A stretch of DNA of 64,000 bases from Flavobacterium segetis (GTDB taxonomy: Bacteria > Bacteroidota > Bacteroidia > Flavobacteriales > Flavobacteriaceae): contig NZ_FQWE01000001.1 of the NCBI RefSeq assembly GCF_900129575.1, forward strand, positions 310,001 to 374,000. Direction: 5' to 3'. The notes below the pieces were generated by a model. It worked only from the letters and a program-made list of their open reading frames with translations, made no database searches and was not told where the DNA came from. Position 1 is the first letter of the stretch; every line of letters starts with the position of its first letter. A program made the translations under genes and the position numbers. Of the stretch, positions 44,651 through 53,712 are shown one piece after another.

Positions 44651-44784
44651 TGAAAAAAGAACATTTGCCATCTAAGATGTGTGTGGTTTGTAACCGCCCG
44701 TTTACATGGCGAAAAAAATGGGAAAAAGTCTGGGAAGAGGTCAAATATTGTAGTGAAAAATGCAGAAGAAACAAAAAGGATTAG
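44650..44784 (+). CDS. DUF2256 zinc-ribbon-like microprotein
   Basis: 44 residues starting at a GTG that overlaps the kinase stop. Two Cys pairs occur: [16 protein letters not shown], then [13 protein letters not shown]. The C-x2-C-x-R-P-F-x-W-R-K-K-W pattern is the DUF2256 signature. The 3' end overlaps the CRY-DASH gene by 25 bases. DUF2256 genes lie next to photolyase/cryptochrome genes in many bacteria and are sometimes fused to them; function is unknown. Too short for routine gene calling. Confidence 0.88.
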   Translation: MKKEHLPSKMCVVCNRPFTWRKKWEKVWEEVKYCSEKCRRNKKD

Positions 44785-46064
44785 TTTGGTTTAGAAATGA
44801 TTTACGGGTAAATGACAATCAGTCGTTAACGAGAGCAATTAATGAAAATGAATTGGTGATTGCTGTTTACTGTTTTGATCCAAGACATTTTGAAAACACC
44901 AAATTTGGGTTTAAAAAAACAGAGAAATTCCGAGCGAAATTTTTAATTGAAACGATAAAAGAGTTAAGACAAAACTTAGCAAAATTGAATATCTCGCTTT
45001 TGGTTCACCACCAAAAACCTGAAAATTGCTTAAGTACAATTTGCGATGAGTATGATATCAACATCATCTACTCGCAAGAGGAATGGACAAGTGAGGAAAG
45101 AGAAGTTTTTGAAAGTGTGAAAGCAAACGTTTCCAATTTAATAAAATTTGAAACCACTTATAATCAGTTTTTATTTCACCCAAAAGATATTCCTTTTGAA
45201 CTGAATACAATTCCAAATGTTTTTACTCAATTTCGAAATAAATGTGAAAAATACAGCAAGGTTCAAACAGAATTTACTGTTAAACTAATGTCTAAGGGAA
45301 ATTTACAAGAAAACAATACGACAATACCTACTTTGAATATTCTCGGTCTAGTAGAAGTTGAAGTAGATTCCAGAACGGCATTTCCGTTTAAAGGTGGAGA
45401 GAATCAAGCCTTAAAAAGAATGGAAAATTATTTCTGGGAAACAGAAAAATTAAGTGTTTATAAGTTGACACGCAACGGACTAATTGGTGCTGATTTTAGC
45501 TCGAAATTTTCACCATGGCTAGCAAATGGCAGTATTTCTGCAAAAACTATTTATTGGGAGATTCAAAAATACGAACAACAAGTGCAAAAAAATGATTCTA
45601 CTTATTGGCTCATATTTGAATTAATTTGGAGAGACTATTTTAAATATGTCTCTTTAAAAAATGGAAATTCTATTTTTAAACTTGGTGGAATTCTAGATAA
45701 AGAGTATGATTGGAAATCTGGTAAAGCAGCAATCGAAAGTTGGATAAACGGAACAACAGCTGAACCGTTTGTAAATGCAAATATGATCGAATTGCAGCAA
45801 ACGGGATGGATGAGCAACAGAGGCCGACAAAATGTTGGATCCTTTTTCGCTAAAAATCTATTTTTAGATTGGCGCATTGGAGCTGCTTACTTTGAGTCGC
45901 TGTTAATAGATTACGATGTTCACAGCAATTATGGTAATTGGATGTACGTTTCAGGTGTTGGAAATGATCCAAGAGATAGAAAATTCAACATCAAGCTGCA
46001 AGCTGAAAATTACGATGGACAGTCAAAATTTCAGAAATTGTGGTTACAACAAAAATTATTTTAG
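44760..46064 (+). CDS. DASH-type cryptochrome
   Basis: 434 residues. The N-terminal photolyase antenna domain starts [17 protein letters not shown] and contains VYCFDPRHF, a DASH hallmark. The FAD domain has [39 protein letters not shown], and [20 protein letters not shown] followed by PRDRKFNI, which retains the Asn-Trp context at FAD N5. CRY-DASH proteins repair CPDs in single-stranded DNA and may signal. The gene overlaps DUF2256 upstream and lies 6 bases before the next photolyase homologue. Confidence 0.94.
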   Translation: MQKKQKGLVWFRNDLRVNDNQSLTRAINENELVIAVYCFDPRHFENTKFGFKKTEKFRAKFLIETIKELRQNLAKLNISLLVHHQKPENCLSTICDEYDINIIYSQEEWTSEEREVFESVKANVSNLIKFETTYNQFLFHPKDIPFELNTIPNVFTQFRNKCEKYSKVQTEFTVKLMSKGNLQENNTTIPTLNILGLVEVEVDSRTAFPFKGGENQALKRMENYFWETEKLSVYKLTRNGLIGADFSSKFSPWLANGSISAKTIYWEIQKYEQQVQKNDSTYWLIFELIWRDYFKYVSLKNGNSIFKLGGILDKEYDWKSGKAAIESWINGTTAEPFVNANMIELQQTGWMSNRGRQNVGSFFAKNLFLDWRIGAAYFESLLIDYDVHSNYGNWMYVSGVGNDPRDRKFNIKLQAENYDGQSKFQKLWLQQKLF

Positions 46065-46070
46065 AAAAAG

Positions 46071-47555
46071 ATGAATACTAACAAGAAAACTATCAATGTG
46101 GTTTGGTTCAAAAGAGATCTTCGTTTACAAGATAACGAGGCGATTTTTAATGCGATAAGAACAAATATACCAACTTTGTTACTTTTTGTATTCGAAAAAT
46201 CTTTACAAAACGATTCGCACTACAGCGCCAGACATTGGAACTTTATTAAACAATCACTTGTGGACATCAATTTACAGTTAGCGTCTTTTAACACAAAGGT
46301 ACTTTCAGTTTCATCTGAAATGCTTCAAGTGTTGAATATCCTAGAAGAGACGTATAAAATTGATACCGTATTTTCACATCAAGAAACAGGATTAAAGATC
46401 ACTTATGAAAGAGACAAAACGTTTAAGAGATTTTGTAAAAATAATCAAATAAATTGGGTTCAAAATATCAATAACGGAATTTTTAGAGGGCTTACTGACA
46501 GATCAAACTGGGTTTCAGGCTGGGAAAATTATATGAATGAACCGCAGTTAGATTTTAGTCCACAGCAAGATCAGTTTTTAAACATGGAATCTATCATTGA
46601 ACTTGAAAATGTTTTAGAAAAAACAAATTTAGAAACGATTCCTGATCGTGTTTTTCAAAAAGGAGGTTCCACAATGGCTGGAAAATACTTGAAAACGTTC
46701 TTAGATGAACGTTACCATCAATATAGTTATCACATTTCTAAACCGTTGTTAGCTCGTAAAAGTTGTAGCAGATTATCGCCTTATATTGCTTGGGGTAACT
46801 TATCTACAAGACAGGTTTTGCAAAAAGCGGCAACGTTCAGGTTGACTTGTACAGATAAAAAACAAATCGATTCTTTTGTTTCACGATTGACGTGGCAAGC
46901 TCATTTCATTCAAAAATTTGAGATGGAAGAAATAATGGAATTTGAAAGCGTAAATAAAGGTTTTCACACTCTTAAAAAGAAACCAAACGAAAATCATATT
47001 GAAGCATGGAAGAAAGGAATGACTGGTTTTCCATTAGTTGACGCGTCTATGCGATGTTTAAACGAAACAGGTTATTTAAATTTTAGGATGCGAGCAATGC
47101 TGGTTTCTTTTTTTACCCATAATTTATGGCAACCTTGGCAAGAAGCGACGCAACATTTATCGCAAATGTTTCTTGATTTTGAGCCAGGAATTCACTTTCC
47201 GCAATTGCAAATGCAAGCTGGGGAGACTGGTATAAATATGTTACGTATATATAACCCAATCAAAAATAGTTACGAGCATGATCCTGAAGGAGAATTTATA
47301 AAAAAATGGGTCCCAGAATTAGCTGATTTGCCAAGAGCTTTTATTCATGAGCCCTACAAAATGACTTATCTCGATCAAAAATTTAATGACTTCGAAATTG
47401 GAAAAAATTATCCAAAACCAATAGTCAATATGGAACGAACTAGAAAATTTGCGAGCGATTTTTTATGGAAAATGAAAAAAGATCCATTAGTTAAGGCAGA
47501 AGGCTTGCGAATATTAAAATTACACACTATGGCCGACATTGGAGATAGTGAATAG
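46071..47555 (+). CDS. Divergent cryptochrome/photolyase homologue
   Basis: 494 residues: antenna-type Rossmann domain ([20 protein letters not shown]) and FAD-binding helical domain ([58 protein letters not shown]). The segment that in classical photolyases reads NNGGWQWAASTGTD is here [14 protein letters not shown], so the Asn beside FAD N5 and the W-Q-W pair (inner Trp of the electron-transfer chain) are replaced. [20 protein letters not shown] then resumes the family pattern. DNA repair may be altered or absent; fold assignment is secure. Confidence 0.9.
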   Translation: MNTNKKTINVVWFKRDLRLQDNEAIFNAIRTNIPTLLLFVFEKSLQNDSHYSARHWNFIKQSLVDINLQLASFNTKVLSVSSEMLQVLNILEETYKIDTVFSHQETGLKITYERDKTFKRFCKNNQINWVQNINNGIFRGLTDRSNWVSGWENYMNEPQLDFSPQQDQFLNMESIIELENVLEKTNLETIPDRVFQKGGSTMAGKYLKTFLDERYHQYSYHISKPLLARKSCSRLSPYIAWGNLSTRQVLQKAATFRLTCTDKKQIDSFVSRLTWQAHFIQKFEMEEIMEFESVNKGFHTLKKKPNENHIEAWKKGMTGFPLVDASMRCLNETGYLNFRMRAMLVSFFTHNLWQPWQEATQHLSQMFLDFEPGIHFPQLQMQAGETGINMLRIYNPIKNSYEHDPEGEFIKKWVPELADLPRAFIHEPYKMTYLDQKFNDFEIGKNYPKPIVNMERTRKFASDFLWKMKKDPLVKAEGLRILKLHTMADIGDSE

Positions 47556-47585
47556 CACTATATAAAGTTTCTTAAAGATAAAAAT

Positions 47586-47879
47586 ATGAAAATTGAGACT
47601 GAAAAAAAAGAACTCACAGATTTAGATAAAGACCGAATCATTGAAATGGCTTGGGAAGATCGAACCACATTTGACGCAATTTTATTGCAATTTGGTCTAA
47701 AAGAGCAAGAAGTAATAGACTTGATGCGTACTGAAATGAAACCCTCTAGTTTTAGAATGTGGCGTGCGCGAGTTCAGGGACGTAAAACTAAGCATGAAAA
47801 ATTAAGAGATTTCCGAGAAGGGCGCTTTAAATGCACCATGCAAAGACAAATAAATAATAATAAGATTTCAAAAAGATAG
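47586..47879 (+). CDS. TIGR03643 / DUF2805 family protein
   Basis: 97 residues: TDLDKDRIIEMAWEDRTTFD, LQFGLKEQEVIDLMRTEMKP and SSFRMWRARVQGRKTKHEKL, the full-length signature of TIGR03643. It looks like a small helical, basic, possibly nucleic-acid-binding protein. Family members are found beside cryptochrome or photolyase genes. Function is unknown. It lies 30 bases downstream of the divergent photolyase homologue. Confidence 0.85.
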   Translation: MKIETEKKELTDLDKDRIIEMAWEDRTTFDAILLQFGLKEQEVIDLMRTEMKPSSFRMWRARVQGRKTKHEKLRDFREGRFKCTMQRQINNNKISKR

Positions 47880-47933
47880 GCTTTAGAAATTAAAGAAATG
47901 TAAATATTTTAATAACTGTTTGAATAAATAAAC

Positions 47934-48617
47934 ATGAAAAACATAGTAATTATTGGTGGTAGTAAAGGAATTGGAAATGCTATTTTGTTACAACAATTGG
48001 AGAATAATTTAGTTGTAAACATTAGCAGAAATGCTCCAGAAATCACACACCCTAACCTAACTCATTTCTCTTTAAATGTACTAGAAGATGTGTTGCCAGA
48101 AATAGAAAATGTTGACACACTGATCTATTGTCCAGGATCAATAAATCTGAAGCCAATTGCGAGTTTAAGCATTGATGATTTTAAAAATGATTTCGAGATA
48201 AATGTTATTGGAGCTGTGAAAGCAATCCAAAAATATTTACCAGTCCTAAGAAAAGGCACGGATCCTTCTATCGTTTTATTTAGTACGGTTGCCGCAAAAT
48301 TAGGAATGCCTTTTCATGCCAGTATTGCTACCGCAAAAGCAGGTGTTGAAGGTTTAGTAAAATCACTAGGCGCTGAGTTAGCATCAGTTGTGCGAATTAA
48401 TGCCATTGCTCCTACTATAACAGAAACTACACTTGCAGCAGGTATTTTACGTAATGATAGAATGAAAGAAAATATGGTAGAACGCCATCCTATGAAAGGA
48501 TATTTGAAGCCAGAAGAAGTTGCTAGTATGGCAAACTTTCTAATTTCAGAACATGCAAAATCAATTTCAGGTCAAGTGTTTGAGATGGATTACGGTATTG
48601 TTACCTTTAAAATATAA
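47934..48617 (+). CDS. Short-chain dehydrogenase-like protein with altered catalytic site
   Basis: 227 residues. The cofactor motif IGGSKGIGNAILLQQ is normal and IYCPGSINLKPIASLS replaces the NAG motif region. The usual Ser is present (LFSTVAAKLG), but the Y-x3-K element reads PFHASIATAKAGVEGL, with Ile instead of Tyr four residues before Lys. The C-terminus AKSISGQVFEMDYG is standard. Related SDRs occur in light-regulated clusters. Catalysis by the classical SDR mechanism is doubtful. Confidence 0.85.
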   Translation: MKNIVIIGGSKGIGNAILLQQLENNLVVNISRNAPEITHPNLTHFSLNVLEDVLPEIENVDTLIYCPGSINLKPIASLSIDDFKNDFEINVIGAVKAIQKYLPVLRKGTDPSIVLFSTVAAKLGMPFHASIATAKAGVEGLVKSLGAELASVVRINAIAPTITETTLAAGILRNDRMKENMVERHPMKGYLKPEEVASMANFLISEHAKSISGQVFEMDYGIVTFKI

Positions 48618-48653
48618 TAGATAAGTCCAAGATATAATAAAAACCAGAATACG

Positions 48654-49265
48654 ATGATAAAAGAGATGAAGAGCTACGAAAAAATTGAACAATATGATCC
48701 TGAAATTACAGAGGCATTAGCTGGTAATTATAAGATAATCATAGATGGCCTTGGTGAGGATGTTACAAGAGAAGGTCTTGAAAAAACTCCTGAACGAGTA
48801 GCTAAAGCAATGCAATATCTAACACATGGTTACGGACTAGATCCATTAGAAATATTGAAATCAGCAATGTTTACTGAAGATCATCGCCAAATGATTGTAG
48901 TAAAAGATATTGAAGTATATTCAATGTGTGAGCATCACATGCTACCCTTTTTTGGAAAGGCACATGTTGCTTATATTCCAAACGGTAAAATTGTAGGATT
49001 AAGTAAAATTCCACGAGTTGTTGATGCCTTTGCAAGAAGAATGCAAGTTCAAGAGCGCTTAACTGATCAAATAAAAGATTGTATACAGGAAGCTTTAAAC
49101 CCACTTGGTGTGGCGGTAGTGATTGAAGCACAACACATGTGTATGCAAATGCGCGGTATTCAAAAACAAAATTCAGTTACAACGACCTCCTCTTTTACAG
49201 GGGCTTTTGAAAAAAATAAAACAAGAAAAGAATTTATTAGTCTTCTTTCCAATAAATTAAGTTAA
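48654..49265 (+). CDS. folE: GTP cyclohydrolase I
   Basis: 203-residue type I GTP cyclohydrolase, forming 7,8-dihydroneopterin triphosphate. [20 protein letters not shown] is the N-terminal signature. The zinc and catalytic residues are in [20 protein letters not shown] (Cys and His-His) and [15 protein letters not shown] (second Cys). An extra folE in a photolyase cluster would feed folate/pterin antenna chromophores. Whether the genome has another copy cannot be seen here. Start at 48654; a second ATG four codons on is possible. Confidence 0.95.
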   Translation: MIKEMKSYEKIEQYDPEITEALAGNYKIIIDGLGEDVTREGLEKTPERVAKAMQYLTHGYGLDPLEILKSAMFTEDHRQMIVVKDIEVYSMCEHHMLPFFGKAHVAYIPNGKIVGLSKIPRVVDAFARRMQVQERLTDQIKDCIQEALNPLGVAVVIEAQHMCMQMRGIQKQNSVTTTSSFTGAFEKNKTRKEFISLLSNKLS

Positions 49266-49306
49266 CTTTAAAGTATTAAGAGTACGAAAGTTAAAACACA
49301 ATCGCG

Positions 49307-49376
49307 AAGGCGCATATCATTAAAGAAAAATGCAAGTTATAAAAGCACATTATCTTTTTGTTATGCGCCTTTTGAT
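49307..49376 (+). terminator. Possible terminator after folE
   Basis: AAGGCGCATA (49307-49316) pairs with TATGCGCCTT (49362-49371) over a 45-base loop and is followed by a short T-rich tract. The long loop makes it weaker evidence than other terminators here. Confidence 0.4.
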
Positions 49377-49393
49377 TTAAAAAATTTATACCA

Positions 49394-50812
49394 ATGACAA
49401 TTCTTTTAACAGGTGCGACAGGTTATATAGGAAAACGACTTTTACCATTATTAGTAGAAGCAGGTCACCATGTAATTTGTTGTGTGAGAGATAAAAATAG
49501 ATTTTATTGCCCAGATGAGTTGCAAGACCATGTGAGAGTAATTGAAGTGGATTTTTTAAAAAAAGAAACTTTATCAGCTATACCTACTCAAATTGATGTT
49601 GCTTATTATTTAATTCATTCTATGTCGGGTTCCGCAACTAACTTCGATGAGTTAGAAAGTTTATCCGCTCAAAATTTTGTAGATCACGTTAATAATACAA
49701 AGGCAAAACAGGTCATTTACCTCAGCGGAATCATAAATGACGAATCGCTATCAAAGCACTTATCATCAAGAAAAAAAGTTGAAGAAATATTAAATACAGG
49801 GACTTTTGCCGCAACAACATTACGGGCAGGAATTATTGTAGGATCAGGAAGTGCATCATTCGATATTATTCGGGATTTAGTGAATAAATTACCTATAATG
49901 ATTGCACCGAAATGGTTAAATACCAGATGCCAACCAATAGCTATTCCTGACGTATTAGAATTTTTATCGAAAGCACTTTTTAATCCACTCACTTACAACC
50001 AAAGTTTTGATATCGGAGGACCCGATATTTTAACTTACAAACAAATGCTTTTGGGTTTTGCTCAAGCAAAAAATCTAAAAAGACGGATTTATACCGTTCC
50101 AATAATGACTCCAAAATTATCGTCATATTGGTTGTACTTTGTGACCTCGACATCATATCGTCTCGCCTCTGCGCTAGTCAGTAGCATGAAAGTGGAAGTG
50201 GTATGCAATGATACTAGAATTAATGAATTGCTTGGTGTCATACCTATGACCTACAAACAAGCACTTTCTAGAGCTTTGATTAAAGTAGATGAAGACAAAG
50301 TTGCTTCTAGTTGGAAAGATTCATTGGTGAGCGGCCGCTTTACAAGTAGCATGTCTGAATATCTAAAAGTCCCAAAGAAAGATTGTTTTATAGATCGTCG
50401 AAAAATGGAAATTATAGATCGCGATTTTACTATTAATCGTATTTGGTCAATTGGTGGTGATACGGGCTGGTATTATGGAGACTGGCTTTGGAATTTACGG
50501 GGATTTATCGATAAATTATATGGCGGCGTCGGTTCGAGAAGAGGCCGTACAAATCGACATGATATTCATTCTGGAGACGCATTAGATTTCTGGCGCGTTT
50601 TGTACGCAAATAAGGTTGAAGGAAAATTAATTCTTTTCGCAGAAATGAAGCTGCCCGGTGAAGCTTGGCTAGAATTTAAAATTATAAATAACACTTTATA
50701 CCAAGCCGCGACTTTTAAACCAAGAGGAATTTGGGGTAAATTATATTGGTATTCGGTCTTGCCATTTCATGGTTTTATTTTCCAAGGAATGCTGGAGAAA
50801 TTAATTAAATAA
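49394..50812 (+). CDS. SDR-type NAD(P)-binding protein with C-terminal DUF2867
   Basis: 472 residues. The N-terminal atypical SDR domain (1 to about 290) starts MTILLTGATGYIGKRLLPLL and has YYLIHSMSGSATNFDELE and VIYLSGIINDESLSKHL. The C-terminal DUF2867 domain (about 320-472) contains SIGGDTGWYYGDWLWNLRGF and later RGIWGKLYWYSVLPFHGFIF. Both parts together are a known architecture of unknown activity, often in photolyase or lipid-related clusters. It has no detectable signal; the C-terminal aromatic stretch may contact membranes. Last plus-strand gene of the island. Confidence 0.88.
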   Translation: MTILLTGATGYIGKRLLPLLVEAGHHVICCVRDKNRFYCPDELQDHVRVIEVDFLKKETLSAIPTQIDVAYYLIHSMSGSATNFDELESLSAQNFVDHVNNTKAKQVIYLSGIINDESLSKHLSSRKKVEEILNTGTFAATTLRAGIIVGSGSASFDIIRDLVNKLPIMIAPKWLNTRCQPIAIPDVLEFLSKALFNPLTYNQSFDIGGPDILTYKQMLLGFAQAKNLKRRIYTVPIMTPKLSSYWLYFVTSTSYRLASALVSSMKVEVVCNDTRINELLGVIPMTYKQALSRALIKVDEDKVASSWKDSLVSGRFTSSMSEYLKVPKKDCFIDRRKMEIIDRDFTINRIWSIGGDTGWYYGDWLWNLRGFIDKLYGGVGSRRGRTNRHDIHSGDALDFWRVLYANKVEGKLILFAEMKLPGEAWLEFKIINNTLYQAATFKPRGIWGKLYWYSVLPFHGFIFQGMLEKLIK

Positions 50813-51180
50813 TTTACTTAAATTATAAGTCATGTAGGTTTATCGTTGACTAGACAAAAAGGCACAAAAACACGAATTTAAAAAAATGTGATTAAAAATT
50901 TTAATTATATAAAATTAGATGTTTTATCATTAAATAACATGGCTCAAGGTACACCGTTGCTGCTATTTTTAAGCTTAATTTACTTCGACTTTCATAAAGT
51001 TTGAATGTTAAAACAATAATTATTTTTTCAACCTAGTTAACTTAGGTTTTTAAAAAAATCTCAAGTAAGAATCTGCGCTAATCTACGTAATCAGTGGAAA
51101 TAAAATTTACTTGAAAATTCCAACTTTAGAGTTATTTACAAAAAAATAAGTGCTAATCTGTGAAATCAGTGCCAAAAAAA
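50813..51180. other. Convergent intergenic region with diverged repeats
   Basis: 368 bases between the stops of the SDR-DUF2867 gene and the class I photolyase. No reading frame. It contains two related 23-base copies of a repeat (see 51075-51172) and a weak AACCTA/TAGGTT hairpin at 51030-51048. Confidence 0.6.
51075..51172. repeat. Two diverged copies of a CTAATCT..AATCAGTG repeat
   Basis: Copies at 51075-51097 and 51150-51172 share 18 of 23 bases (both have GCTAATCT and AATCAGTG). This kind of sequence recurs in intergenic DNA of Flavobacteria as I recall it; its mobility is not shown here. Confidence 0.55.
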
Positions 51181-52476
51181 CTATTTTACTATTCCAGCCT
51201 TATAGGTAGCAATCGCTCTATCTCTTGCCATAGCGTGCTCAACCATAGGTTTTCCATATCCTAAATCAAATTCCTTGATCCACTTTCTAACATAAATTCC
51301 ATTTTCATCAAATTTCTTTTGCTGAATTTCTGGATTAAAAACCCTAAAGTAGGGCGCTGCATCACATCCGGTTCCCGCAGCCCATTGCCAATTTCCCACG
51401 TTAGCTGACATATCATAATCTAATAATTTTTCAGCAAAATAAGCTTCACCCCATTGCCACTCTATCAGTAAATGTTTACATAAAAAACTAGCAACAACCA
51501 TACGTACTCTATTGTGCATATATCCTGTTTCATTAAGTTGGCGCATTCCTGCATCAACCATTGGATAACCTGTTTTTCCAGCACACCAACGTTTAAAATC
51601 TTCCTCATCATTGCGCCATTGAATGCCATCATAAGCCGATTTAAAATTACGGTTAGCAACTTTAGGGAAATTATAAAGAATCTGCATAAAAAACTCTCTC
51701 CAAATCAGCTCGCTCAAAAACACATCATTTTTTTGAAATGCCCAATTCACTAACTTTCTAACACTAACTGTCCCAAAACGTAGATGCGGCGATAGATAAG
51801 AAGTTTTATCCATTGCTGGAAAATCTCTAATATCCTGATAATTAGAAATAAATTTTAAATTATGAGCTTTAACTTTAATTGAACTTTCTTTAAATCCTAT
51901 TTGCTTTAATGTTGGAAAAACAAAATTACTTTTAAAGAAATTAGCGTAATGAGCATTAATGTCAAATTCTTGAATAGGTGCTAAAGATTTATATTTCTCT
52001 AACCACTTATTCTTAAAAGGAGTGTAAACCGTGTAAGGCAAACCATCAGCTTTGGTAATTTCTTTTTCTTCAAAAATCACTTGATCTTTTACGGTATGAC
52101 AAACAATGTTATTGTTTTCAAGATACTTAGATATTTCAGTATCTCTCTTAGTAGCGTAAGGCTCGTAATCTTTATTGAAAAATACTTCTTTTATATTATA
52201 TTCTTTTGAAAGCGAATCCCAAACTTCTAAAGTTTTCCCTCTAACAACTAAAATGGAACTATCAATTTGAATTAACTCCTCATTAATTTTCGAAAGATTC
52301 TCATGGATAAATCCCACTCGTGCATCGTCCTTTGGCAATTTGTCTAAAATTACTTCATCAAAAATAAAAATTGGAACAACAGGATATTGAGATTTTAACG
52401 CATGATACAAACCAGCATTATCCTCTAAACGAAGATCACGTCTGAACCAAAAAAAAGATACTTCTTGCTTGCTCAT
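51181..52476 (-). CDS. phrB: Class I CPD photolyase
   Basis: 431 residues. The antenna domain SFFWFRRDLRLEDNAGLYHA is followed by DEVILDKLPKDDARVGFIHE. The FAD domain has SYLSPHLRFGTVSVRKL, ELIWREFFMQILYNFP, GYPMVDAGMRQLNETGYMHN and ANVGNWQWAAGTGCDAAPYF, keeping the Asn at FAD N5 and the Trp chain residue. It splits cyclobutane pyrimidine dimers using light and is the canonical repair enzyme among the three homologues here. The start overlaps the SRPBCC gene stop by one base. Confidence 0.94.
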   Translation of the reverse strand: MSKQEVSFFWFRRDLRLEDNAGLYHALKSQYPVVPIFIFDEVILDKLPKDDARVGFIHENLSKINEELIQIDSSILVVRGKTLEVWDSLSKEYNIKEVFFNKDYEPYATKRDTEISKYLENNNIVCHTVKDQVIFEEKEITKADGLPYTVYTPFKNKWLEKYKSLAPIQEFDINAHYANFFKSNFVFPTLKQIGFKESSIKVKAHNLKFISNYQDIRDFPAMDKTSYLSPHLRFGTVSVRKLVNWAFQKNDVFLSELIWREFFMQILYNFPKVANRNFKSAYDGIQWRNDEEDFKRWCAGKTGYPMVDAGMRQLNETGYMHNRVRMVVASFLCKHLLIEWQWGEAYFAEKLLDYDMSANVGNWQWAAGTGCDAAPYFRVFNPEIQQKKFDENGIYVRKWIKEFDLGYGKPMVEHAMARDRAIATYKAGIVK

Positions 52477-52937
52477 TACTTCCCATTAAACATTTCATCC
52501 ACTTTCACTACTCGATATTCAAAAATAGATTTTAATTTATTTTTAACCACTAAAGTATTCATAATCCTACCTAGAAAGCCAAGTGGCAGTCCGTAATGAA
52601 CAACATCAGTCATTTTAGTACCGGTTGCTGTAGCTTCAAAAAAATGTTTATGATGCCAAAAACTATAAGGCCCATAACGTTGCTCATCAATAAAATAACT
52701 ATTTTCTTTTACATTAGTAATGAGAGTCATCCATGAGAGTGTGATTCCAAAAAGTGGTGTTACTTTATACTGAATAATTTGTCCTGCATACATTGATTTT
52801 TGATCAAAATCAGTAATTTGAAATCCCATTCCCTCAGGAGTAATTTTCTGAAGATTCCTAGGATTAGAAAAGAAAGCCCAACATTCTTCAACAGTAGCAT
52901 TTACGTGTTGCACCGTTTCTTGTTTGTATATTTTCAT
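52476..52937 (-). CDS. SRPBCC family ligand-binding protein
   Basis: 153 residues of START/Bet v1-like fold: ATVEECWAFFSNPRNLQKIT, PEGMGFQITD, ISLSWMTLITNVKENSYFID-like strands and VDEQRYGPYSFWHHKHFFEA. The family binds hydrophobic ligands. Genes of this type sit next to phrB in several light-responsive clusters, and here the two are translationally coupled. Ligand unknown. Confidence 0.85.
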   Translation of the reverse strand: MKIYKQETVQHVNATVEECWAFFSNPRNLQKITPEGMGFQITDFDQKSMYAGQIIQYKVTPLFGITLSWMTLITNVKENSYFIDEQRYGPYSFWHHKHFFEATATGTKMTDVVHYGLPLGFLGRIMNTLVVKNKLKSIFEYRVVKVDEMFNGK

Positions 52938-52970
52938 TGTATTTATTTAAATGGAAAATTAATTTGTTTT

Positions 52971-53044
52971 TTTTGTCGAATTGAGCGCAATCGATGTAAT
53001 GTACTATTAATAAAAAGATTCCGACTGCGCTCAACCTGACAAAA
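52971..53044. repeat. REP-like inverted repeat with TTGAGCGCA core
   Basis: Arms 52971-52993 and 53022-53044 match as reverse complements at 19 of 23 positions, each with TTGAGCGCA-x-TCG, around a 28-base AT-rich centre. The core AGCGCAGTCG also occurs between the transketolase genes (12478-12508). It is GC-richer than its surroundings and lies just upstream of the SRPBCC-phrB pair. Confidence 0.7.
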
Positions 53045-53225
53045 AAACAACCATTATGGTATTGAAAATTATCGTTATCCCTACTTGTAGCTTTGCAAAA
53101 TTTGCAATATTTCAATCAGAATTATATCGATAAAGAGTAAAAAATTAGCTTTTGATTAAATTAAAAAAGCAGAATCATTTTTTACTGATGCCGCTCTGAT
53201 GATTATAAAATGAATAATTTTGTAA

Positions 53226-53666
53226 TTATATTTTATAATATTTAAAAGGAACAAATAACATACCAAAACATTCACCGTGTTCTTTTCCTAAATGTTTGTG
53301 ATGTACTTTGTGCGCTTTGCGTAACCCAATTAAGTATTTATTGGTAGTATGTTTAAACCATTTGAAACGCTGGTGAATCAATACATCATGAATCATGAAG
53401 TAACAAAAACCATAGAACATGATACCCAGACCTATAAAAAATTTGAAATTTAAACCGCCTTCCACTCCATAATAAAAAAGAGCAATACTAGGAGCTGCAA
53501 ATATTACAAAAAAGATATCATTACGCTCAAATATATTAGCGTATTTTGGTTGATGATGATCAGCATGGAAATACCACATAGATCCGTGCATCACGTACTT
53601 ATGCGTTAACCATGTAACACATTCCATAATCAAAAAAGTACTAAGGAAAATTAAAAAAAATATCAT
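53226..53666 (-). CDS. crtZ: Beta-carotene hydroxylase (fatty acid hydroxylase superfamily)
   Basis: 146-residue di-iron membrane hydroxylase. The His motifs are in order: HKYVMHG near residue 22, HADHH near 35, HDVLIHQRFKWFKH near 99 and KAHKVHHKHLGKE near 119. Helices lie at the N-terminus and around residues 55-95. This is the CrtZ size and pattern, hydroxylating beta-rings at C3 to make zeaxanthin. It follows crtB by 46 bases in the carotenoid operon. No lycopene cyclase gene is visible nearby. Confidence 0.92.
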   Translation of the reverse strand: MIFFLIFLSTFLIMECVTWLTHKYVMHGSMWYFHADHHQPKYANIFERNDIFFVIFAAPSIALFYYGVEGGLNFKFFIGLGIMFYGFCYFMIHDVLIHQRFKWFKHTTNKYLIGLRKAHKVHHKHLGKEHGECFGMLFVPFKYYKI

Positions 53667-53712
53667 TTTATACTAAATTAAAGTAAAACAAATGTTTGAA
53701 ATATATTAATAA

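Noticed and set aside
51030..51048. AACCTA/TAGGTT hairpin as a terminator
   Set aside because: Six AT-rich base pairs with a weak tail, over 100 bases from either stop codon.
52888..53115. 75-residue minus-strand reading frame over the start of the SRPBCC gene
   Set aside because: It spans the REP-like inverted repeat and overlaps the real gene start in another frame; Cys-rich but without conserved motif or plausible initiation context.
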